26,424 nt of DNA, taken from a virus. The position numbers and the translations under genes are program-made. The notes below the pieces were generated by a model. It saw only the letters and a program-made list of their open reading frames with translations, searched no databases and was not told the DNA's origin. The stretch covers positions 1 to 26,424 of the IMG/VR virus record IMGVR_UViG_3300031753_000036; one strand, given 5' to 3'. Of the stretch, positions 15,153 to 20,766 are shown piece after piece. Within the stretch, counting starts at the first letter, position 1, and every line of letters begins with the position of its first letter.

Positions 15153-15540
15153 ACACGTTCTCCCCAAAGCGATAATCTTCGGGTTCTTCAAGAGCCGGGG
15201 GAACGTAACTACTTGGCATATAAGCTTGCTCGAATGTATGGCTGGCGACAAGGTATGCCGCCCAAAACCAGACGTTCAGCGGCGTGTGGGTCCGCTCCAT
15301 GATCGTGTCGGCAGTCAGGGCCGTGTCGCGGCGGCAATGGCGACAACGCAACACACCGGGCCGCGCGGCAAATCGGAAGGGCTCGCCCACCGTCCCACAC
15401 TTGGGGCACACAAAGCCATGCTCCCAGCGGATGCGCTCAAGGTAGGCCGCGCAAGCCGCGTCATCGGGAAAGAGCTTCTGAAATTGCGGGAGCGACTTAG
15501 GGAACGGAAGGGCTCCGCGCTGATGAATGTCGGCAATCAT
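15151..15540 (-). CDS. ISXO2/IS1595-type transposase N-terminal fragment (zinc ribbon)
   Basis: This is a 129-residue product. Residues 15-102 match the N terminus of ISXO2-like transposases: FPDDAACAAYLERIRW, zinc ribbon CPKC (45-48) and CRHC (66-69), then RRDTALTADTIMERTHTPL and WFWAAYLVASHT. Full transposases continue for about 200 more residues with the DDE catalytic domain. Here homology ends near residue 102 and an unrelated 27-residue tail runs to the stop, so the catalytic domain is missing. It has an intact start 3 bases after the previous gene and no recognisable terminal inverted repeats. It could be decay debris or a retained DNA-binding zinc-ribbon protein. Confidence 0.8.
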   Translation of the reverse strand: MIADIHQRGALPFPKSLPQFQKLFPDDAACAAYLERIRWEHGFVCPKCGTVGEPFRFAARPGVLRCRHCRRDTALTADTIMERTHTPLNVWFWAAYLVASHTFEQAYMPSSYVPPALEEPEDYRFGENV

Positions 15541-15543
15541 GGC

Positions 15544-15915
15544 TTAGTCGTTCCTAGCGTGCGGGAATTCACATTGGCGCGGAGACCCCTGCGCGCACGG
15601 CAGTTCTCCATCTTTGCATTTCCAGCAGTTGTGAAGGATGAACATGCCAGTTTTTGCGGGCTCGCTAGCGCGAACGATTGTTCTCCTGTCCTTGTCATAG
15701 ACGAGGCGTCTAGGGCACGGCAGGCAACGCGTCCTATCTGTGGGATAGCCGATAGGCGGGCAGTCTTGACAAAACAGCGTGGGCTCGACTTTGTTCTCTG
15801 TATCGTAGGCGGACGTGGTTTCGGTGAGTTTTTTCAAACGCCGCGTCCGGAGGCGCTCATTGCGCTCGTCTTCTGTCTCGGCGAATTGTCTATCCCAGTC
15901 AGGGCGCTCGCTCAT
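15544..15915 (-). CDS. Cys-rich hypothetical protein (123 aa)
   Basis: It begins MSERPDWDRQFAETEDERNERL, a charged helical lead, then has Cys pairs CQDC, CLPC and CWKC plus two further Cys near the end, probably binding two zinc ions. The ATG immediately follows the upstream stop (TAAATG) with GGAGGG 9 bases before it. No family is recognised. It belongs to the four-gene block 15151-16496 inserted between paralogue ends, and sits directly upstream of the transposase-like fragment. Confidence 0.6.
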   Translation of the reverse strand: MSERPDWDRQFAETEDERNERLRTRRLKKLTETTSAYDTENKVEPTLFCQDCPPIGYPTDRTRCLPCPRRLVYDKDRRTIVRASEPAKTGMFILHNCWKCKDGELPCAQGSPRQCEFPHARND

Positions 15916-16128
15916 TTATGCCGCCCTCCCCGTGAGAAGAGCCAGTTCAATGCGCTCAATCTGCGATTGCAGATACCGGCGCTCCCATGCGGAGCACATA
16001 CCAGCCAGTTTGGCGCGCGCCCACTCGGCGCTCGCACGCAAATGAGCGGGATCGTAATAAGTGTTTCTCAAAATGACACAATTGTCGATTGCGGGAAGCG
16101 GGCGCTCGTTAGCGAATTGGTTCGTCAT
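15916..16128 (-). CDS. Small helical hypothetical protein (70 aa)
   Basis: The ATG at 16128 overlaps the stop of the chimeric gene (ATGA form) and has GGAGA upstream. The product begins MTNQFANERPLPAIDNCVIL; the second half, HLRASAEWARAKLAGMCSAWERRYLQ, is a long amphipathic helix. No domain is recognised. The gene is coupled on both sides, so it is probably real. Confidence 0.55.
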   Translation of the reverse strand: MTNQFANERPLPAIDNCVILRNTYYDPAHLRASAEWARAKLAGMCSAWERRYLQSQIERIELALLTGRAA

Positions 16129-16496
16129 CTCGGCTCTCCATCGTTTGATGAAGCTAATATAGGGGTTGTATCTGTGGGCGTTAAGCGGATAAGCATGGTA
16201 CCATCTATTCCCAATAAATCATTGGCAAGACGGGCTTGCGCCAAGGCCGCAAGAGCGCGGCCACGTTCACCCATGTCATGCGCATCGCGCACATGTTTAA
16301 GGGCTTGTGTTAGTTCCCAGGCGGCTTGCGAGAACCGGACAGCGGCCTGCCCCATGGCATTTGCCAGCGCCTCAGTGCGATTGTATTCAGGTGTCCGGCC
16401 GAGCTTGTTCCAAGGGATATTGCGGCCATAGTTGAATTTGCGCCGGCCAAAAACCGGATCGGCAATTTCCAGGACTTTCTTTGCAATGGTTTCCAC
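16125..16496 (-). CDS. Chimeric gene with alanine-family 5' end and unrelated body
   Basis: This is a 123-residue product. Promoter, ribosome site (GGGAGA) and the first codons (VETIAKKVLEIAD) match copies A, B and D almost base for base. After about residue 13 the sequence changes to an unrelated body: FGRRKFNYGRNIPWNKLG, then a helical EALANAMGQAAVRFSQAAWEL and KHVRDAHDMGERGRAL, resembling an unnamed phage protein and ending GEPR. The ordinary paralogue body and tail are absent; the missing tail turns up at 15121-15152. The GTG start at 16496 is chosen by alignment to the paralogues. The downstream gene overlaps by 4 bp. Confidence 0.7.
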   Translation of the reverse strand: METIAKKVLEIADPVFGRRKFNYGRNIPWNKLGRTPEYNRTEALANAMGQAAVRFSQAAWELTQALKHVRDAHDMGERGRALAALAQARLANDLLGIDGTMLIRLTPTDTTPILASSNDGEPR

Positions 16497-16525
16497 TTTA
16501 GCTCTCCCTTTGTTGTGTGCCCTTG

Positions 16526-16555
16526 TATATACCGCGACAGGACGGATTCTGTCCA
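16526..16555 (-). promoter_or_regulatory. Promoter of the chimeric gene (repeated cassette)
   Basis: TGGACA (16550-16555), 18 bases, TATATA (16526-16531), with the GACAG/CTGTC inverted repeat in the spacer. It is nearly identical to the promoter of copy A over about 80 bases, including the A/T-rich block upstream of the -35. Confidence 0.55.
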
Positions 16556-16589
16556 TCCGCTATTTGCTTTTTTGGTTAAGAATTGGTTG

Positions 16590-16643
16590 AAAAAAAAAAA
16601 ACCGCATTGGCCGCCGCAGAGGCCGCCGCAAGGGCCGATGCGG
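16590..16643 (-). terminator. Intrinsic terminator after copy D, made from alanine-repeat DNA
   Basis: Read leftwards, an 11-bp stem with one mismatch (16633-16643 with 16602-16612) encloses a 20-base loop and is followed at once by twelve T (A run at 16590-16601). It sits 22 bases after copy D's stop codon and before the next promoter. The stem sequence is a leftover of the GCC-rich repeat. The A12 run could also slip in length. Confidence 0.75.
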
Positions 16644-16664
16644 CGGACCATGCGTCGAACTAGG

Positions 16665-17378
16665 TCATGCGGTGAGATAGAGATAGGCCGCACCGGGCGA
16701 TTTCATCCCGGCTAAGATTTGGACAACATTTTCGGCAAATTGTGACAGCGTATGGGCCGCCGTATCATAGGCCGCATGGGCCGTATCATAGGCCGCATGG
16801 ACCGCCGCATTGGCCGCATGGACCGCCGCATTGGCCGCCGAGGCCGCCGCAGAGGCCGCCGCATCGGCCGCATTGTCCGCATGGGCCGCCGCAGAGGCCG
16901 CCGCAGAGGCCGCCGCAGAGGCCGCATAGGTCGCCGCATTGGCCGCAGAGGCCTCCGCATTGTCCGCCGCATCGGCATCATCGGCCGCAGAGGCCGCCGC
17001 AAGGGCTGCCCTTTTAGATTTGTCTTGGCCAGACAACCAGTTACCGGCCCACGTCGTAAAAGCCGGAGCTCGATAAACTAAGAGTGCAACTCGAATTGCG
17101 AATTCAACTTGGTCTATCTCGACTGAGCCTAATTGCGCGATGGCCAATCGCCGTAATAGCCCGGCCCGTTCGCTGGGCCCGCCCTCGAACTGGTCATTCA
17201 GCATAATCTTAAGCTCACGTACAGCCTTACCCACACAAGGCGGGTTATCACTATGAGGTAGGCCATAGGCCGCGCATACAGCAGCTTCGACACACATTTT
17301 ACCCGGTATGGGCTCGCCCATGCCCTTCGACAGGCCAGCGTCAACGATTTCCAGGACTTTTTTTGCGATGGTTTCCAC
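16665..17378 (-). CDS. Alanine-rich repeat protein, copy D
   Basis: This is a 237-residue paralogue. Residues 1-120 keep the shared domain (METIAKKVLEIVDAG, CVEAAVCAAYGLPHSD, QLGSVEIDQVEFAIR) with a few changes around VYRAPAFTTWAGNW. The alanine-rich part (about 121-207) has its own order, with more Asp and repeated AVHAA and AYDTA units, and the tail is the common SPGAAYLYLTA. The GTG start at 17378 has GGGAGA upstream. It follows the 67-residue gene by 32 bp in one operon and is followed by a strong intrinsic terminator. It is more diverged from A and B than these are from each other. Confidence 0.8.
   Translation of the reverse strand: METIAKKVLEIVDAGLSKGMGEPIPGKMCVEAAVCAAYGLPHSDNPPCVGKAVRELKIMLNDQFEGGPSERAGLLRRLAIAQLGSVEIDQVEFAIRVALLVYRAPAFTTWAGNWLSGQDKSKRAALAAASAADDADAADNAEASAANAATYAASAAASAAASAAAHADNAADAAASAAASAANAAVHAANAAVHAAYDTAHAAYDTAAHTLSQFAENVVQILAGMKSPGAAYLYLTA
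16758..17018 (-). repeat. Degenerate GCC-rich repeat tract of copy D
   Basis: It encodes the alanine helix of copy D, with runs of GCCGCCGCAGAG-type units near 16840-16920 and two copies of a GGCCGCATGG-ATC/GTA block near 16758-16800. Unit order differs from copies A and B. Confidence 0.8.
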
Positions 17379-17410
17379 TTTGCTCTCCCTTTTAATGCCA
17401 AGTAAGTTCT

Positions 17411-17614
17411 CTAGACCATATCGGGCAATAATACATACCGGCGAGTGTCACGATGTTTAAACACGAGTGCTCCAGTGTCTGCGTCTTCGCCCATGAACAT
17501 GAATTTTCCCGCGTAATTCTCGGCGTTCGGCTGGTTGGCGCAAAGATATCCCGCCGCGATTGCGGCTTCGAACGCGATTTGCGGGTCCACTGTAGAAGGC
17601 ACTAAACGCACCAT
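17411..17614 (-). CDS. Small hypothetical protein (67 aa)
   Basis: It starts at ATG 17614 with AAGGGAGA 6 bases upstream. The product starts MVRLVPSTVDPQIAFEAAIA and ends in beta-like segments GALVFKHRDTRRYVLLPDMV. It could be a small alpha-beta protein; no family is recognised. It is transcribed from the promoter at 17650-17678 and lies directly upstream of copy D, so the two are probably co-expressed. Confidence 0.6.
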   Translation of the reverse strand: MVRLVPSTVDPQIAFEAAIAAGYLCANQPNAENYAGKFMFMGEDADTGALVFKHRDTRRYVLLPDMV

Positions 17615-17649
17615 GTGAGTTCTCCCTTTGGTTTGGCCTTATATATCTA

Positions 17650-17678
17650 TATATACGCGACGGAACGGGTTCAGTCCA
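17650..17678 (-). promoter_or_regulatory. Diverged copy of the repeated promoter cassette
   Basis: TGGACT (17673-17678), 17 bases, TATATA (17650-17655). Upstream A/T-rich bases and the GCTATTTGG/TTTTGGTTAA-like segment match the other two cassettes. The spacer has GAACGGGTTC, an inverted repeat that differs from the GACAG/CTGTC of the other copies, which may mean a different repressor site. Confidence 0.5.
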
Positions 17679-17681
17679 ATG

Positions 17682-17876
17682 CTATTTGGCCTTTTGGTTA
17701 ACAATTCGTTGGCGCCCGATCTTAGGTTCGATCTTTTCTACCTCTGTATCCGCCGCGAGAAGGCGAAGAAGTCCCGCGCGGATATCCATGTTGGAAGGGT
17801 CATTAGGAAAGAGAGGATCAGCGATTAGGCGCAACATCGTGCGTTCAGATAGATGGAAATTATATTGCAGTGTCAT
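17682..17876 (-). CDS. First leftward gene of accessory region (64 aa)
   Basis: The ATG at 17876 has AAGGAGG 9 bases upstream, a near-perfect ribosome site. The product starts MTLQYNFHLSERTMLRLIAD and contains NMDIRAGLLRLLAADTEVEK; it is short, charged and helical. No domain is recognised. It is first after the strong leftward promoter and its structured leader, a typical place for an early regulator or host-takeover peptide, but that role is inference. A new promoter starts just past its stop. Confidence 0.65.
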   Translation of the reverse strand: MTLQYNFHLSERTMLRLIADPLFPNDPSNMDIRAGLLRLLAADTEVEKIEPKIGRQRIVNQKAK

Positions 17877-17904
17877 GACAGTTTTCCTCCTTGTTAATCA
17901 ATTT

Positions 17905-17984
17905 AAGCGAACCCCGAGGGAGCGTCGGGAGCGGGGGATCGGCACGGTCCCCGGCGACCCCGCTCCCTCCTTAGCGGTTCGCTT
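17905..17984 (-). promoter_or_regulatory. Bistable GC-rich hairpin in the leader of the leftward operon
   Basis: A perfect 9-bp outer stem, AAGCGAACC (17905-17913) with GGTTCGCTT (17976-17984), encloses two mutually exclusive stems that share one arm: GGGAGCGGGG (17927-17936) with CCCCGCTCCC (17958-17967), or GAGGGAGCG (17917-17925) with CGCTCCCTC (17961-17969). The right outer arm overlaps the -10, so most of the element is leader RNA from about 17975. It looks like an attenuator, switch or protein-binding site. Acceptor-stem-like ends do not make it a tRNA. Confidence 0.55.
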
Positions 17985-18010
17985 ATAAACCTAAAAAGAA
18001 CAAAAGTCAA
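17982..18010 (-). promoter_or_regulatory. Strong leftward promoter of the accessory region
   Basis: TTGACT (18005-18010), exactly 17 bases, TATAAG (17982-17987): five of six matches in each box. The predicted start is near 17975, giving a leader of about 100 bases that holds the bistable hairpin before the gene at 17876. Confidence 0.65.
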
Positions 18011-18050
18011 GCTCCCCTCGTTGAGATAGGATTAAATCTTAGACAGGTTT

Positions 18051-18144
18051 AGGCGCAATATTATTGCTTGTATGCTATTTTTTTCGCTTAATTTTCGGCA
18101 AATTTTCTACCCTCCTCCGCTCGTACTCAAGGCGCAATATTATT
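18051..18144 (+). repeat. Two 15-bp direct repeats in A/T-rich DNA
   Basis: AGGCGCAATATTATT occurs at 18051-18065 and again at 18130-18144, 79 bases apart (start to start). The segment between is A/T-rich with T and A runs. They resemble paired operator or iteron sites beside an unwinding region. Confidence 0.6.
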
Positions 18145-18295
18145 TCAACCATCCGTTCTTGTAATTATGTTGCGCGCAAGTATCGTGCGCCAGCCGGCAG
18201 AATAGACCCGGGTAGGGTACCGGGTAGGGCCGCCGGGCGCCTTTGCGCAGCTGGCTCAGGCAAACCAAATATATCGAGGAAATATAAGCATAGAC

Positions 18296-18421
18296 ATTAG
18301 CATACCCTTAACACACGAGAAAAATGATGGGAGGACCTTAGCATACCCTTAGCATCCTACGGTTCCAGAGCCCCAAACCCATAGCAACCGGGTTGACTTT
18401 CGAAAAAATTTCATGCTAAGG
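18296..18421 (+). promoter_or_regulatory. Cluster of TTAGCAT sites upstream of the terminase genes
   Basis: TTAGCATACCCTTA occurs at 18297-18310 and 18338-18351. CCTTAGCAT occurs at 18336-18344 and 18347-18355, and its inverse ATGCTAAGG at 18413-18421 covers the predicted -10. Four to five copies of one short word around a promoter suggest a regulator of late transcription. Confidence 0.55.
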
Positions 18422-18422
18422 T
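18393..18422 (+). promoter_or_regulatory. Packaging-operon promoter
   Basis: TTGACT (18393-18398), 18 bases, TAAGGT (18417-18422). The -10 is identical to that of the replication promoter at 11093. A start 7 bases on would coincide with the ATG at 18430, so the mRNA may be leaderless. AAGG within the -10 could instead act as a ribosome site for longer transcripts. Confidence 0.5.
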
Positions 18423-18429
18423 TTCAACA

Positions 18430-19035
18430 ATGACAACCAAGCTCGTAAAATCCGAATACATGGGACCTGCAATGCGCGCCCTTAACGAACGCCAGAGGGC
18501 TTTCGTTATCGCTGCGCAGCAGATAGGCGGCGGAGATGCAAATCGCCGGCAATGGAAGACCCGCGCCGCCCGCCTCGCCGGGTATACCGGGACAGACGCC
18601 AGTATGAACGTGCAAGCGTGCCGGCTCGCGGAAAATCCGAAAGTCCAAGCCGCCATTAAGGAACTCGCGCTCTCGACAGTTTCATCAGAGCCCCTAGCGG
18701 CAATCGGCATCCTCGTCGATATCGCACACGGGGAAATTCCGGCTACGGCCTCGGAGCGCATCAAGGCGGTCAACTCTATCTTGAGCCGGGCCGGGATGCC
18801 GGAGACGACCGAGCACAAGGTCAAGGTCGAGCACACTGTGGAAAATTCCGACGCGATTGAAAAGCTCTATCGCTTCGCGAAAGTTCTCGGCCAAGACCCG
18901 AAGACGTTAGTTGGTGCGATGGGCATGGAAATCATTGAAGGCAAATTCCGCGAGGTCCAGCCGCAAGCATTAATCGAGGTGGCTCCGGAAGAAATTGCCG
19001 GCGAATTTACCTGGACACCAGAAGATGGGGATTGA
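18430..19035 (+). CDS. terS: Terminase small subunit
   Basis: This is a 201-residue protein. Residues 15-80 have the terminase small-subunit DNA-binding pattern: ALNERQRAFVIAAQQIGGG, then TRAARLAGYTG, ACRLAENPKVQAAIKELA, a helix-turn-helix region. Residues 85-135 form the oligomerisation part (IGILVDIAHGEIPATASERI, then AVNSILSRAGM). The C terminus is acidic. It recognises phage DNA and recruits the large subunit. ATG at 18430 follows AAGG by 8 bases. It is first in the rightward packaging operon and overlaps terL by 11 bp. Confidence 0.85.
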   Translation: MTTKLVKSEYMGPAMRALNERQRAFVIAAQQIGGGDANRRQWKTRAARLAGYTGTDASMNVQACRLAENPKVQAAIKELALSTVSSEPLAAIGILVDIAHGEIPATASERIKAVNSILSRAGMPETTEHKVKVEHTVENSDAIEKLYRFAKVLGQDPKTLVGAMGMEIIEGKFREVQPQALIEVAPEEIAGEFTWTPEDGD

Positions 19036-20443
19036 TGCCAAAGTCCAAGAACTCCTAGATGGCTTACAACTCGCTGTAGATCGCCGTGTCTACCGGCGCA
19101 AGGATTTTTTCGAGCCGTATCTCAAGCAAGAAGAATTCTGCGATCTTGGCGGGGTTTACCGCGAGCGTTTACTTTCGGGGGGCAACCAAAGTGGAAAATC
19201 TGATATTGGCGCTTATGAATTTGCCTGCCATGTTACCGGAGAATATCCGGAGTGGTGGATGGGTAAGCGGTTTGAAAACAATGTCGTATGTTGGGCGTGC
19301 AGTACTGACACGACTTCGCAACGCGACGTGATCCAGAAGAAGCTCCTTGGCGAATTCGAAAAGGGTACCGGCTTCATCCCGCGCGAAAATATCCTCGAAA
19401 CTGTAGTAGGGCATGGAACGGGTGGCGCTCTCAATCAAATGCGAGTGCGGCATAAGAGCGGCGGCACGAGTATCATCACCTTCAAGAACTATACCCAGGA
19501 ACGCGAGAACTGGCAGGGTGCAACGCTAGACTTTCTCTGGTTCGACGAGGAACCCCCGGAGGATTTATTTGGCGAAGCCCGTATGCGTCTTCGCGAAGGC
19601 GGGATGCTCTATCTTACCATGACACCACTAAAGGGCATGAGCAACGTCGCGAAGTTATTCTTCGAAAAGCCCGACCGCAAATACCAAGCGCCGGTAGTCT
19701 ACCTTACCCTAGACGAGATTACTCATTATACGGAGGAAGAGAAGCAATTTCGTATCGCGAGCATGAAGCCGCATGAGCGGGAAGCCCGCCGCCGCGGTGT
19801 CCCCACTTTCGGAGCCGGTCGTGTCTTCGAAGCGGAAGAGACTTTCATCCGCGAGGAACCAATTCAATTTCCTCCGGCGCATTGGGCATGGTTATGGGGG
19901 ATCGACTTCGGAACGTATCATCCCTTTGCCGCGGTCCTTCTTGCGCATGATCGTGAGGCTGATATAGTTCATGTTGTCCACGCGATCCGCATGGCGAATA
20001 CGCGGGTTCTGGATCATTGCCGGGCGATGAAGTCCTTCGGTTGGATCAAGGTTGCTTGGCCGCACGACGGCAATCAGCGAGACGCGACCGACTTGACCGC
20101 GCTAGCTACGCAATACAAGCGTGAGGGACTTCGCATGTTGCCGAGCCATGCTACCTTCGTTGAGGGTGGCTATTCCACGGAAGCCGGGATCGCGGAGATG
20201 AACGGCCGCTTTAATACTGGGCGGCTCAAGGTCGCCAAGCATCTTTCCGACTGGTTTGGGGAATATCGCAATTATCATCGGAGTGAAAAAGACGGCCTAA
20301 TCGTTAAGACAGACGACGATCTTATGTCTGCTACCCGCGTAGGCATTATGGATTTGCGCCGCGCCTCGGTGCGGATGCACAAGCCGGATCGGATACCGGG
20401 GCAGACACAAATTGCTATCGGGACAGATGACGACCCTTGGTAA
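19025..20443 (+). CDS. terL: Terminase large subunit
   Basis: This is a 472-residue packaging motor. The ATPase has Walker A GGNQSGKS (52-59), Walker B LWFDEE (171-176) and coupling motif TMTP (199-201 region). The RNase H-like nuclease has IDFGTYHPF (Asp294), WPHDG (Asp348) and KTDDDLMSATR (Asp430-432). It packages DNA into the prohead and cuts it to length. ATG 19025 is chosen since it overlaps terS by 11 bp and the motifs start soon after; an in-frame start at 18995 lies deeper in terS. It is followed by a 71-bp gap with its own promoter for the head genes. Confidence 0.92.
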   Translation: MGIDAKVQELLDGLQLAVDRRVYRRKDFFEPYLKQEEFCDLGGVYRERLLSGGNQSGKSDIGAYEFACHVTGEYPEWWMGKRFENNVVCWACSTDTTSQRDVIQKKLLGEFEKGTGFIPRENILETVVGHGTGGALNQMRVRHKSGGTSIITFKNYTQERENWQGATLDFLWFDEEPPEDLFGEARMRLREGGMLYLTMTPLKGMSNVAKLFFEKPDRKYQAPVVYLTLDEITHYTEEEKQFRIASMKPHEREARRRGVPTFGAGRVFEAEETFIREEPIQFPPAHWAWLWGIDFGTYHPFAAVLLAHDREADIVHVVHAIRMANTRVLDHCRAMKSFGWIKVAWPHDGNQRDATDLTALATQYKREGLRMLPSHATFVEGGYSTEAGIAEMNGRFNTGRLKVAKHLSDWFGEYRNYHRSEKDGLIVKTDDDLMSATRVGIMDLRRASVRMHKPDRIPGQTQIAIGTDDDPW

Positions 20444-20456
20444 GAAAATTACCTAG

Positions 20457-20486
20457 TTGACAACGGCGGGCGTATTGTAATAATCT
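20457..20486 (+). promoter_or_regulatory. Head-gene promoter
   Basis: TTGACA (20457-20462), 18 bases, TAATCT (20481-20486). TTGTAATAA lies 12 bases after the -35, exactly as in the capsid promoter at 24629. It gives a leader of about 22 bases for the gene at 20515. Confidence 0.6.
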
Positions 20487-20514
20487 TGCTCTGATTTCTG
20501 TTCGGAGCAATTTA

Positions 20515-20763
20515 ATGGCAATTCGCACTGGCGGCAATAAAATTCCAAGCCGCCCTGGCCGCGGTGGCGACTTTAGCCCGATCAAGCCGTATAATCCGCC
20601 TCCGACTGGCGCGGCTGCGCAAGACCTTGGCCTGAATAACGACACCATTCAGCGCACTCAGGCAGAACTAGACCTGATGCAGAAGCGCAAGAAAATCCTC
20701 GGACAATCCGCGGCTCCGGTCGGTAGCGCGGCAGTCGCGGCTCTTACCGGAACCGGCTATTAA
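20515..20763 (+). CDS. Small protein upstream of portal (82 aa)
   Basis: The ATG has GGAG 7 bases upstream. The first half is Gly/Pro/Arg-rich (IRTGGNKIPSRPGRGGDFS) and probably disordered. A helix follows (NNDTIQRTQAELDLMQKRKK), then an Ala/Gly tail. Small genes of this size and place, between terL and portal, are common in podovirus-like phages and may code for minor head proteins. It ends 3 bases before the portal start. Confidence 0.7.
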   Translation: MAIRTGGNKIPSRPGRGGDFSPIKPYNPPPTGAAAQDLGLNNDTIQRTQAELDLMQKRKKILGQSAAPVGSAAVAALTGTGY

Positions 20764-20766
20764 TCT

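Larger units (their letters stand above)
17877..18429 (-). other. Main divergent control region (no gene)
   Basis: These 553 bases separate the leftward accessory genes from the rightward packaging genes. They hold a leftward promoter with structured leader, an A/T-rich stretch with two 15-bp direct repeats, a tandem CCGGGTAGGG pair around 18208-18229 within GC-rich sequence, and a cluster of CCTTAGCAT-type sites before the terminase promoter. No convincing gene is present: a plus frame at 18064-18300 lacks a ribosome site. The region is a candidate for replication origin, packaging site or both, but none is proven. Confidence 0.6.

Noticed and set aside
15121-15540. A complete IS1595 element
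   Set aside because: The DDE catalytic domain, terminal inverted repeats and target duplication are not visible; only the N-terminal part of the transposase remains.
16496-16556. N-terminal extension MDRIRPVAVYT for the chimeric gene and for copy A (13772-13829)
   Set aside because: This codes straight through the -35, -10 and ribosome site; alignment with copies B and D and the GGGAGA site place the start at the METI/VETI codon.
17907-17982. A 76-base segment with 7-bp complementary ends resembling a tRNA
   Set aside because: It has no T-loop TTC pattern, no anticodon arm of correct size, and internal stems that do not fit a cloverleaf on either strand.
18064-18300. Plus-strand 78-residue frame in the control region
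   Set aside because: No ribosome site, low-complexity Arg/Gly content, and it overlaps repeats and promoter-like DNA.
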